Shown: positions 9,592-17,353 of the stretch, piece by piece
Position numbering within the stretch: the first letter of the stretch is position 1
Layout of the letters: every line of letters starts with the position of its first letter
Assembly: GCF_050717635.1 (NCBI RefSeq)
Contig: NZ_JBOITO010000007.1
Location: 124,001 to 188,000 of the forward strand
Length of the DNA stretch: 64,000 nucleotides
Direction: 5' to 3'
Source of the DNA: Clostridium_AD sp050717635
GTDB taxonomy: Bacteria > Bacillota > Clostridia > Clostridiales > Clostridiaceae
Translations under genes and position numbers: made by a program
The notes under the pieces: generated by a model
Database searches by the model: none
Told to the model about the DNA's origin: nothing
What the model saw: only the letters and a program-made list of their open reading frames with translations

Positions 9592-9731
9592 TATCTTGTA
9601 TATATTAGAAATATGCTCTAATAGTCTCTACCAGGTTGCTTAAAATTACCTGACTACAAGAATAATTTCAAGCTATGCTGAATTTAGCTTTAATTATTCT
9701 ATAGTCATTTAACTTAGCGACCTGTTTTTTT
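9592..9731 (+). promoter_or_regulatory. Purine (guanine-class) riboswitch with long-range terminator
   Basis: The aptamer spans about 9592-9664. P1 is TTATCTTGTA pairing with TACAAGAATAA, the core holds the hallmark TCTCTACC of junction J2/3, and GACTAC forms junction J3/1. The discriminator base is C (GACTA), which selects guanine-type ligands rather than adenine. Downstream, GACTACAAGAATAATT (9652-9667) can pair with 9692-9706, and CAGGTTGCT (9632-9640) can pair with AGCGACCTG (9716-9724), which is followed by seven T residues. These pairings use aptamer bases, so terminator and aptamer exclude each other. That geometry predicts ligand-induced expression, which suits the guanine deaminase gene 70 bases downstream. 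Confidence 0.85.
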
Positions 9732-9801
9732 ATGAATATCTAAAAGTGAGCTTAGTTATTACGTTATCTAACAATCCATAAAAAAAAAGAGGAGGATAAT
9801 T

Positions 9802-11067
9802 ATGAAAGCACTTAAAGGCAATATAATTTTCACAGCTTCTAGTGAAAAGTTCGAAATCTATGAAAACAGCTATCTTGTAGAGTCTGATGGAGAAGTTATA
9901 GGAATATTCAAAGAACTTCCAATCCACTTAAAGGGGATTGAAGTTAATAATTTTGGTGATTCACTAATAATTCCTGGATTCGTAGATATGCACATGCATG
10001 CTCCACAGTTTCAGAATATGGGCCTTGGCTTAGATGAGGAACTGCTGCAATGGCTTAATAAGTATACGTTTCCAGAAGAAGCTAAATATAGCAATGAAGA
10101 ATACGCAAAGAGGCTTTATACAAATCTTGCAAAGGAGTTGTGGCGAAATGGAACCACTCGCGTTGTACTTTTCTCTACAATTCACAGAAATGGGACTGAA
10201 GTTCTAATGGACGTCTTTAATAGGGCGGGTATTGGGGCTTACGTTGGAAAGGTTAATATGGATAGAAATTCGCCGGATTTTTATGTAGAGTCAACTGAGG
10301 AATCGCTATCATCTACGGAAGAATGGATATTGGCTACGAAGGACAAATACAATCTTGTAAAGCCTATAATAACTCCAAGGTTCGTTCCATCATGTTCAGT
10401 AAAACTAATGAAGGGTCTTGCCAAGCTTTCTGAAAAGTATAATCTTAGAGTGCAAAGTCATCTTTCTGAGAATGACGGCGAGGTCCAATGGGTGAAAGAA
10501 CTTCATCCAGAATTTGAATCATACGCAGACGTATATGAGGGAATGAATCTTTTGACTGAAAATACGATTATGGCTCATGCAGTACACAATACACCAGAAG
10601 AGATAGCACTACTAGCAAAAAGGAATGTTTTCATTGCACACTGCCCAAATGCTAATTACAATTTGTCATCAGGCATAATGTCAGCAAGGAAATTCATTGA
10701 TGCTGGAATTAGGGTTGGACTTGGAACAGATATAGGTGCAGGTCATGAGATAGGTATATATAAGGTAATGAACCGTGCAGTTCAAGCGTCGAAGATAAAT
10801 TGGCTTAATAGTGGAAAGGTTGAAAGGTGCCTTACAATGTCAGAAGCTTTCTATATGGGAACAAAAGGGGGCGGAGAATTCTTTGGCAAGGTGGGATCTT
10901 TCGAGGAGGGATATTCACTAGATGCTATTGTAATAGATGATGAAAATCTTGGTGACAGGGATTTCAGAAGCGTTGAGGAGCGACTCCAGAGATTCATATA
11001 CTGCGGAGATGACAGAAATATAACAAAACGGTATGTTGCTGGAAAACTGCTTTCTGAGCCAATGTGA
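9802..11067 (+). CDS. guaD: Guanine deaminase
   Basis: 421 residues, the usual length. It converts guanine to xanthine and ammonia in purine breakdown, in the cytosol. It is a metal-dependent amidohydrolase: the motif PGFVDMHMHAPQ carries His64 and His66, further ligands are His220 (QSHLSEN), His259 or His262 (MAHAVH), His280 in AHCPNAN, and Asp310 (GTDIGAG). The APQF and AHCPNANYNL patches are typical of GuaD. The start follows a GGAGG site. The gene stands behind a guanine-class riboswitch, which strongly supports the substrate. The next gene follows after 38 bases and may be co-transcribed. Confidence 0.93.
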   Translation: MKALKGNIIFTASSEKFEIYENSYLVESDGEVIGIFKELPIHLKGIEVNNFGDSLIIPGFVDMHMHAPQFQNMGLGLDEELLQWLNKYTFPEEAKYSNEEYAKRLYTNLAKELWRNGTTRVVLFSTIHRNGTEVLMDVFNRAGIGAYVGKVNMDRNSPDFYVESTEESLSSTEEWILATKDKYNLVKPIITPRFVPSCSVKLMKGLAKLSEKYNLRVQSHLSENDGEVQWVKELHPEFESYADVYEGMNLLTENTIMAHAVHNTPEEIALLAKRNVFIAHCPNANYNLSSGIMSARKFIDAGIRVGLGTDIGAGHEIGIYKVMNRAVQASKINWLNSGKVERCLTMSEAFYMGTKGGGEFFGKVGSFEEGYSLDAIVIDDENLGDRDFRSVEERLQRFIYCGDDRNITKRYVAGKLLSEPM

Positions 11068-11105
11068 TATTATGTACTTGTTGAAGGCATAAAGGAGATG
11101 AGAAA

Positions 11106-11888
11106 ATGGATATAAAGAAGGTTACAGTAATTTACTTTTCACCTAATGGTGGTACTAAAAAAATAGTAAATAAGGTCGCAGAAGGTATTGGAAGATATGC
11201 TGTGGAGGAAATTGATTTAACCTCATTAGAATCAAGAAATAAAAAAAGGAAATTTAGAAGGGATGAATTAGTTGTAATAGGTTTTCCAGTATATGTTGAT
11301 AGATTACCAGTGATTTGTAATGAAATATTTAAAAATATTGAAGGAAATAGTACCCCTACTATTGCAATAGTAAGCTATGGTAATAGAGATTATGGGGATG
11401 CATTATTAGAATTAACAGAAGGTTTAAAAAAATCAAATATGAAGGTTATTTCTGGAGCTGCAATCATTGGAGAGCATTGTCAAAATAATAATATTGCTAC
11501 TAATAGGCCTGATAGTGAAGATAATGTAAAGATATTAGAATATGCAAATAAAATAAAAGATAAAATAAGAGATATTGTACAAATAGAAGAAACGGAAGAT
11601 GTTTTTGTAAAAGGAAGCTATCCTTATAAGCCTTTAGTATCTCATATAGCGCCAATAGGAGATTCAAGATGTATACAATGTGGTTTATGTGAGGAAAAAT
11701 GTCCTGTTAATGCAATAGATACAAAAGATTTTAGACTAACTGATGACAGCAAATGTATTTTCTGCGGAGCTTGTATAAATATATGTCCTACAAATGCAAG
11801 AGATATAACAGAAGAGTCCATTAAAAGTTTTATGAAAAAGTTAGAAATAATAGCTAAAGAAAGAAAAGAAATAGAGACTTTCATTTAG
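11106..11888 (+). CDS. EFR1-type flavodoxin-ferredoxin fusion protein
   Basis: 260 residues. Residues 1-150 form a flavodoxin-like domain with the FMN-phosphate loop YFSPNGGTKK near residues 10-19. Near residues 190-240 lie two 4Fe-4S motifs, CIQCGLCEEKCP and CIFCGACINICP. Such fusions (EFR1 family) probably pass electrons between reduced ferredoxin and flavin partners in anaerobes; the partner is unknown. The gene lies 38 bases after guanine deaminase and 23 bases before a transporter remnant, suggesting one transcript. All eight Cys are present, so it should be functional. Confidence 0.9.
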   Translation: MDIKKVTVIYFSPNGGTKKIVNKVAEGIGRYAVEEIDLTSLESRNKKRKFRRDELVVIGFPVYVDRLPVICNEIFKNIEGNSTPTIAIVSYGNRDYGDALLELTEGLKKSNMKVISGAAIIGEHCQNNNIATNRPDSEDNVKILEYANKIKDKIRDIVQIEETEDVFVKGSYPYKPLVSHIAPIGDSRCIQCGLCEEKCPVNAIDTKDFRLTDDSKCIFCGACINICPTNARDITEESIKSFMKKLEIIAKERKEIETFI

Positions 11889-11911
11889 AAATAAAGAAAG
11901 GAATTGCATAA

Positions 11912-12607
11912 ATGGGGACTAAAAAAAGGAATATAACAATTGCCATAATGGTTGCAATGTTTCTAGGAGCTGTTGAAGGTACCATAATAACCACTGCTAT
12001 ACCAACAATAGCAGGGCTTTCTATGGCGCCAATGTCCATTTCTTGGCTTTTATCTTCTTTTTTCATTGCAAAGGCGATAACTAAGTATGGTGCAAGAATA
12101 GTAATTGTAATATCAACAGCTATAGTATTAATAAGTAGTTTGCTTTTGCCTACTTTAGGCATTCACTCACCATTGATTCTAGTAATGATTTATATTTTTG
12201 TAATGGGATTTGGGTTTGGAGGTGCTTTTACTACCTTAATTATAGTGGTGCAAGAGTCTGTGGAATGTAACAATAGAGGTGCAGCTACAGCCACAAACTC
12301 ACTGCTTCGTACTTTAGGTCAGACTGTTACAGTTAGCGTTTTTGGAACAATATTTAATTTAAACATAGTGAAATATTTTAATGATTTAGGAATTGTGGGA
12401 ATTAAGCCTAATGACTTATATTCTGCACATAATTTAAATGCTACAATATCACTAGAGCAGATAAAACTTTCTTTAAGTTCTGGTTTGAAGGTTGTATTTA
12501 TTTCTATGGTAATAATCAGTGTTCTTTGTTTTATATTATCTTTCATACTCCCTAAAGACATAAATACAAATGTTTTATTCAGTAAGAATAAACATATACA
12601 GGCTTAA
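11912..12607 (+). pseudogene. MFS drug-exporter (DHA2/EmrB-like) with large internal deletion
   Basis: 231 residues remain of a family of about 450-500. The first 45 residues match the usual start (GAVEGTIITTAIPTIAG, then SWLLSSFFIA, TM1 and TM2). The protein then jumps directly into a late membrane segment, and the C-terminal part RGAATATNSLLRTLGQTVTVSVFGTIFN matches the second half of EmrB-type 14-TM exporters. Everything in between is missing, yet the frame is kept. The conserved motif after TM2 (GxLaDrxGrrr) is gone. It probably cannot transport. The deletion in frame could leave a stable small membrane protein. Confidence 0.75.
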
Positions 12608-12633
12608 AAAAATTGCTATGAAAAGAGGCTGCG

Positions 12634-12974
12634 AATGCAGGTTAATAAGATAATTGATTTTTTAGAAACAGATACCATAAGTGTTACTTTTTCATGCTAC
12701 TTCTAAAATTAGTGTAGGAGATGTTTGCACATATAAGGGATTGGCTGAGATATTAGGGAAATCAGGAGCAGCACAAGCTGTTGGTAGTGCAGTTGCAAAG
12801 AACCCAGTTTCTTATTTTATACCAACTCATAGAGTGTTGCCACAAAAGGGTATAGGAATATGCAGAAGTGGTGCTGGATTTTTAAGAGAGAAGCTCTTGA
12901 TACTTGAAGGACATGATATTGAGAAGCTTAGGGGTAATTATGTATGTAAAAGAAAAAAGTGTTGTATGGATTAA
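12634..12974 (+). pseudogene. O6-alkylguanine-DNA alkyltransferase (Ogt-type) remnant
   Basis: The frame begins MQVNKIIDFLETDT from an ATG at 12634 and hits a stop at about 12705. A second frame then reads VGDVCTYKGLAEILGKSGAAQAVGSAV and on to SYFIPTHRVLPQKG. The fold and helix-turn-helix of Ogt/Ada methyltransferases are clear, but the catalytic box PCHRV reads PTHRV: the acceptor Cys is Thr. With the front end frameshifted and the active Cys lost, the enzyme is dead as a methyltransferase. Alkyltransferase-like proteins keep DNA binding without the Cys (usually Trp there), so a residual role cannot be fully excluded. Confidence 0.78.
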
Positions 12975-12989
12975 GGTATTATCTACTCA

Positions 12990-13490
12990 TGTGAAGGAGT
13001 AATATATACTGTTTTATTTTTTGTAGGAAAGGAAGTTCAAGATTTTAATAATAATAATTTAAAAGAAATGGAGCTGATTACTCTAATTTTAAAACACTTT
13101 CCTAAAGCTACACCAATTTGTTCCCAAACTACGGCACAACAATTAATTGGGTTCGGTTTAGTAAATTCGGTTATTATAAAGAAACCTGGAGAAAAGTTAA
13201 ATTCTGATGGATGTGAGTTAGAATTCTTTAGTTATCCTTCAGAAATGCATCTTTGAGACGGACTACTAGCTATAGAAAACAAACGTGGAATATTTTTCAG
13301 CAGTGACCTTATGATGGATTTTGGAAAAGAAATGGGTACTATTAAGACATCTAATTGGAAAACTGAAGTAAATAATATTCAACCAGAACAGGTGCCTGAC
13401 CCTAAAAGACGTGCACAGCTACAACAGGCTTTATTAAAATTAAATCCCAAATTTGTAGCTACTGGTCATGGACCATGCATTAAACTATAA
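12990..13490 (+). pseudogene. Metallo-beta-lactamase-fold hydrolase, C-terminal remnant
   Basis: A continuous frame encodes KHFPKATPICSQTTAQQLIG and LFFSSDLMMDFG-like MBL sequence and ends ATGHGPCIKL, the usual end of flavodiiron-like MBL proteins. One TGA at 13255-13257 lies where a Trp (TGG) is expected. The N-terminal metal-binding HxHxDH part is missing altogether. It is a dead fragment; the next gene begins shortly after. Confidence 0.7.
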
Positions 13491-13555
13491 TTATTAGTGT
13501 GTTTATGGGTATAATATGCAATGGTGACTCTAAACTACTCTGGAGTGATGTAGAT

Positions 13556-14218
13556 ATGGTTAAAGATTATAATATACCACTTGACATGTGGGCGGCACAA
13601 GACCTCAAGAAACTTACTAGGAAATTTTATGCAAGAGAAACGCTGCAGGTTGCTAGGGAACTTTTAGGCAAAATACTTGTACATGAAGTTAATGGAATAA
13701 AGTTAAGTGGTAAGATAGTAGAAACGGAAGCATACATTGGATCAATAGATAAGGCATGTCATGCTTACGGTGGTAAAATAACTCCTAGACTTACCGCGCT
13801 ATATGGTAGACCCGGAATTGCATACGTATATTTTATTTATGGGATGTATCATTGTTTTAATGTAATAACAAAAGAAGAAGGCTTTCCAGAAGGGGTCTTA
13901 ATTAGAGCTATTGAACCAATTAATGGGTTAGAGATAATGTCGAATTTCAGATTTAAGAAAGCTTATAATGAGCTTACGAAAACTCAAATTAAAAACTTAA
14001 CCTCAGGACCTTCTAAGCTGTGTATAGCCATGAATATAAATAAAGAAAACAACAAGCAAGATTTATGCACAGGCAAACTATATATTGAAGATTCTGTAGA
14101 AAAAGAAATAGTTGAAATTATAGAAACTAAGAGAATTGGTATTGATTATGCAGAAGAAGCAAAGGATTTTTTATGGAGATTTTACATAAAGAATAATATT
14201 TTTGTATCTGTAAAATAG
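13556..14218 (+). CDS. DNA-3-methyladenine glycosylase (MPG/AAG type)
   Basis: About 220 residues. The enzyme removes alkylated purines from DNA in base-excision repair. Family marks are KLTRKFYARETLQVARELLGK, the catalytic stretch IVETEAYIGSIDKACHAYGG with the active Glu, RPGIAYVYFIYGMYHCFNV and LTSGPSKLCIAM. Start choice is uncertain: family members begin at about KLTRKFY, but no start codon is close. I chose the ATG at 13556, which has a GGAG 10 bases upstream; a GTG at 13499 is also in frame. The extra 20-40 N-terminal residues may come from fused flanking DNA. It stands beside the alkyltransferase remnant, another alkylation-repair gene. Confidence 0.88.
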   Translation: MVKDYNIPLDMWAAQDLKKLTRKFYARETLQVARELLGKILVHEVNGIKLSGKIVETEAYIGSIDKACHAYGGKITPRLTALYGRPGIAYVYFIYGMYHCFNVITKEEGFPEGVLIRAIEPINGLEIMSNFRFKKAYNELTKTQIKNLTSGPSKLCIAMNINKENNKQDLCTGKLYIEDSVEKEIVEIIETKRIGIDYAEEAKDFLWRFYIKNNIFVSVK

Positions 14219-14306
14219 AGACAATGAATACAACTATGATGGGTATAAGATGTTTGGATTTAGGCAAGAAGAGTCTTTGTATGTCTTATCTATATTATTG
14301 ACTTTA

Positions 14307-14357
14307 TAATTAGACCATACCTGAAACAATGTTATTGTTTCAGGTATGGTCTAATTA
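14307..14357. repeat. Perfect 23-bp inverted repeat
   Basis: The arm TAATTAGACCATACCTGAAA extended to 23 bp (14307-14329) pairs perfectly with 14335-14357 around a 5-base loop. It lacks a T-tract. It lies between the glycosylase gene and a convergent cupin remnant, so it may be a two-way terminator. Confidence 0.75.
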
Positions 14358-14376
14358 AACACTTAGCAATTATAAA

Positions 14377-14568
14377 TTATACTTCTTTTGAATACATTGG
14401 AGATGGGTTTTCAGCAAGTATTATAAAACATGACATATTTTTATCCCCAGTATTTGTTAAGCTAAAGACTTCAGTTCCTTTACAATGTATAACATCACCC
14501 TGAATAATTTTATTAATATTTCCGTCTACAACCATTTCACCTTGACCTACAAGTACATGGATAATAAG
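14377..14568 (-). pseudogene. Cupin-domain protein, C-terminal remnant
   Basis: On the minus strand a 63-codon frame reads LIIHVLVGQGEMVVDGNINK and on through QGDVIHCKGTEVFSLTNTGD to a stop. The spacing of G-x-G-x-M, D-G-x and the QGD-x-I-x-x-x-x-G pattern is that of a small cupin barrel. It has no start codon; its 5' part has been replaced by rightward DNA leading to fprA. Confidence 0.65.
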
Positions 14569-14673
14569 TATTCTATATTATTAAAGGAAGCAATTAAAAA
14601 GAAAACTACATTTTCAAATATAGATTTATTAAATGCAGGTGTAAATGATTTATTAGAGAAATTAAAAAAGTAA
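14557..14673 (+). pseudogene. Short C-terminal fragment upstream of fprA
   Basis: A 38-codon frame (MDNKYSILLKEAIKKKTTFS onward, ending LLEKLKK) stops 18 bases before fprA. It is charged and helical and looks like the tail of a lost protein whose front was swapped for the cupin fragment. I do not recognise it. Confidence 0.3.
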
Positions 14674-14691
14674 TTGAATGGAGGATATTAA

Positions 14692-15879
14692 ATGAGTTTT
14701 AAAATAAGCGATACCGTAACATGGGTTGGAAAAATTGATTGGGAGCTTCGATCATTCCATGGCCAGGAATACTCTACTCATAAAGGTTCTTCATATAATT
14801 CATATTTGATTAAAGATGAAAAGATAGTATTAATGGATACCGTGTGGAGTCCATTCTCTAAAGAATTTATAGCTAATCTAAAAAATGAGGTTGATTTAAG
14901 CAAAATTGATTATATAATAATGAATCACTCTGAAAGCGACCATAGTGGTGCACTTACAGATTTAATGAAGGAAATACCTAACACACCGATTTATTGTACA
15001 AAAAGTGGTGCTAAAATAATAAAGGGACATTATCATAAGGATTGGAATTTTGTAGAGGTGAAAACTGGAGATACCCTTGATTTAGGTAAGCATAAATTGA
15101 CATTTATAGAGGCAAAAATGCTTCATTGGCCAGATACTATGTTTACATATATGTCTGGTGAAAACATTCTATTTAGTAATGATGGTTTTGGTCAGCATTA
15201 TGCCTCAGAGTTTATGTATAATGATAAAGTTGATCAGGCTGAATTATATCAAGAGGCAATAAAATATTATGCAAATATTTTAACCCCATTTAGTAAATTC
15301 GTCGTACGCAAAATAGAAGAGATATTAAGCTTTAATTTACCTGTTGATATGATTTGTCCTAGCCATGGGATAATATGGAGATGCAATCCATTGCAAATAG
15401 TAAATAAGTATATGGAATGGGCAAAAAATTATCAGGAAAATCAAATCACAATAATTTATGATACAATGTGGAATGATACAAGAAGGATGGCTGAAGCCAT
15501 ATCAGAAGGCATAAAAAGTTCGAATAGTGATATTACAATAAAGATTTTTAATTCATCGAAAAGTGATAAAAATGATATTATTACAGAAGTATTTAAATCG
15601 AAAATGGTGCTTGTTGGTTCATCAACAATAAACAAAGGAATATTATCTTCAACAGCTGCAATACTTGAAATGATTAAGGGACTTGATTTTAAAGGAAAGA
15701 AAGCAGCAGCCTTTGGTAGTTATGGGTGGAGTGGCGAGTCAACAAAGATAATTACTGAAGATTTAAATAAAGCTGGTTTTGAGGTAATGAATGAAGGAAT
15801 AAGAGAATTGTGGAATCCAGATGAAGATGGATTAAACAGATGCAGAGATTTTGGAATGAATATTATAGAAAAAATCTAA
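14692..15879 (+). CDS. fprA: Flavodiiron protein (oxygen/NO reductase)
   Basis: 395 residues, full length. It reduces O2 to water (and often NO to N2O) in the cytosol of anaerobes, with electrons from rubredoxin. Residues 1-250 form the metallo-beta-lactamase-fold diiron domain, with ligands in NHSESDHSGAL (His79, Glu81, Asp83, His84), His145 in MLHWPDT, Asp164 and the His in CPSHGI. Residues 255-395 form the flavodoxin domain with the FMN loop YDTMWNDTRRMA. The start has a GGAGG site. Rubredoxin and ferredoxin genes follow within 22 and 30 bases, so the three make one oxygen-defence operon. Confidence 0.95.
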   Translation: MSFKISDTVTWVGKIDWELRSFHGQEYSTHKGSSYNSYLIKDEKIVLMDTVWSPFSKEFIANLKNEVDLSKIDYIIMNHSESDHSGALTDLMKEIPNTPIYCTKSGAKIIKGHYHKDWNFVEVKTGDTLDLGKHKLTFIEAKMLHWPDTMFTYMSGENILFSNDGFGQHYASEFMYNDKVDQAELYQEAIKYYANILTPFSKFVVRKIEEILSFNLPVDMICPSHGIIWRCNPLQIVNKYMEWAKNYQENQITIIYDTMWNDTRRMAEAISEGIKSSNSDITIKIFNSSKSDKNDIITEVFKSKMVLVGSSTINKGILSSTAAILEMIKGLDFKGKKAAAFGSYGWSGESTKIITEDLNKAGFEVMNEGIRELWNPDEDGLNRCRDFGMNIIEKI

Positions 15880-15901
15880 TTATATTTTAAGGAGGTTTAT
15901 T

Positions 15902-16063
15902 ATGGGAAAGTATGTTTGTACAGTATGTGGTTATATTTATGACCCAGCAGAAGGAGATAGTGATAGTGGGGTGGATCCTGGAACAAAATTTGAGGATATT
16001 GATGAAGACTGGGTCTGCCCGTTATGTGGAGTGCCAAAATCAGATTTTGAAAAAGTAGAATAA
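15902..16063 (+). CDS. Rubredoxin
   Basis: 53 residues, exactly the family size. The two Fe-binding knuckles CTVCGY (Cys6, Cys9) and CPLCGV (Cys39, Cys42) are intact, and the core DPAEGDSDSGVDPGTKFEDI is typical. It carries single electrons, here most probably to the flavodiiron protein encoded just upstream. An AAGGAGG site precedes the ATG. Confidence 0.97.
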   Translation: MGKYVCTVCGYIYDPAEGDSDSGVDPGTKFEDIDEDWVCPLCGVPKSDFEKVE

Positions 16064-16093
16064 TAAAATTTAATATAGTGGAGGGATATTTTT

Positions 16094-16282
16094 ATGAAAT
16101 GTTTTGTTGATAAGGATACATGTATAGGATGTGGATTGTGTGCTGAATTATGTCCGGAAATTTTCGATCTGAATGATGATGGATTGGCAGAGGCATCGGA
16201 AAATGAAATTGAAGATAAGCTAATGGAAAGCGCTAAGGATGCTGAAGAGCAGTGTCCTGTAAGTGCCATAACAATTGAGTAA
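16094..16282 (+). CDS. 4Fe-4S ferredoxin (single cluster)
   Basis: 62 residues. The cluster ligands are in CIGCGLCAELCP, with the fourth Cys in QCPVSAI near the end. The acidic middle (LNDDGLAEASENEIED) is typical of monocluster ferredoxins. It is the third gene of the fprA-rubredoxin group and probably feeds electrons into it. A strong terminator follows 10 bases after the stop. Confidence 0.95.
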   Translation: MKCFVDKDTCIGCGLCAELCPEIFDLNDDGLAEASENEIEDKLMESAKDAEEQCPVSAITIE

Positions 16283-16292
16283 TAGCATTATT

Positions 16293-16325
16293 GATAGCAC
16301 CAGCTGAAGCTGGTGCTATTTTTTA
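16293..16325. terminator. Two-way terminator between ferredoxin and NUDIX genes
   Basis: An 11-bp perfect GC-containing stem (ATAGCACCAGC, loop TGAA, complement) is followed by a T run. The minus-strand NUDIX gene ends inside it, so it serves both converging genes. Confidence 0.9.
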
Positions 16326-16880
16326 ATGCTTTGCCCTATGAATTATCTTGTTATATAAATAAACATCCTTAGCATCAAAATAATCCTCAGTAAATTTATC
16401 CAAAGAAAACCAACTTACATCTGTGTTTTCATCTTCCTTAACTATGAGTGTTTCTTCTTCATCTGCTATGAGAACATACGCTATAGAAAGGTGTAAGTGA
16501 GCACTTACATATTTGTTTCTTCTTATATGCCCATATACAGGGAAAACATCAATAGATACAATATTTTTTGTAAGCGCTACTGCTGCATTTATACCGGTTT
16601 CTTCTTTTGCCTCTTTAATTGCAACGTGTAAAAAGTCTGTATCTCCATCTACATGCCCACCAGTCCAAGCCCAAGTATCTCGTATATTGTGGTGAATCAT
16701 TAGTGCTTTATCAAGTGTTTTGTTCATTACAAACCCTGAGCTTGTAATATGTGCAAATTCGTTTTCTCTTAGCAAAATGGTATGAGGAAATTTTTTCACA
16801 TACTCAAGAAATATTTTCTTATCTTGAATTTCTTGTTGGTTTGCAGGAATAAATTCAATAATCTGTTTTATATAATCCAT
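16323..16880 (-). CDS. NUDIX hydrolase
   Basis: 185 residues. The NUDIX box is visible as GGHVDGDTDFLHVAIKEAKE followed by ETG, with the usual REUxEE core reading KEAKEE; Mg-binding Glu residues are kept while the Arg is Lys. It should split a nucleoside diphosphate linked to some other group; the substrate cannot be read from sequence. The surrounding W-W (TWAWTGGH) and HLHLSIAYVL segments resemble the IPP-isomerase-like or ADP-ribose-type groups only loosely. An AGGGAGGA site precedes the ATG. Confidence 0.88.
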   Translation of the reverse strand: MDYIKQIIEFIPANQQEIQDKKIFLEYVKKFPHTILLRENEFAHITSSGFVMNKTLDKALMIHHNIRDTWAWTGGHVDGDTDFLHVAIKEAKEETGINAAVALTKNIVSIDVFPVYGHIRRNKYVSAHLHLSIAYVLIADEEETLIVKEDENTDVSWFSLDKFTEDYFDAKDVYLYNKIIHRAKH

Positions 16881-17353
16881 GGATATATCCTCCCTAAGTA
16901 AATATGTGTAAGAATATTTATTTTAAATCATCTCAATTAGTTACTATAGTAACTTACTTAAATTATGATTTAGAGTATACTATAGAAAATGGTAAAATGA
17001 AAGGAATTTTATAGGAATCTCAAAGAGCACATAGTGAGAAAATTAATAGCATTTATTAAACGATATGATAAAGAAAATATTAATTTAGTGAAAACATAAT
17101 TAGAGGCAAAAATTTTTTAGATTTTAGGTTAAAAGGTAGTCGTTACCCCTAATGGCTCACTTGAATTTATTTTAATGACCCTAAGTTAAAGTAGAATGAT
17201 TGGTACATTAACTGAAAGTACATATTATTGCTACAAAATATTACAAAATATCCATTAATAAAAGATGCAATAAGCTCGTTTACATGATAATATGTGAAGA
17301 CAAAGAGAAAAGCTTACTTTGTGTATTAAAATTAGGAAGGTGAGGTACATAAT
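16881..17353. other. Divergent intergenic region with operator-like palindrome
   Basis: This stretch separates the leftward NUDIX gene from the rightward CAP-protein gene and has no coding frame. A perfect 16-bp palindrome AGTTACTATAGTAACT lies at 16939-16954, a good candidate for a dimeric repressor site. TATAAT-like boxes occur on both strands nearby. Confidence 0.55.
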
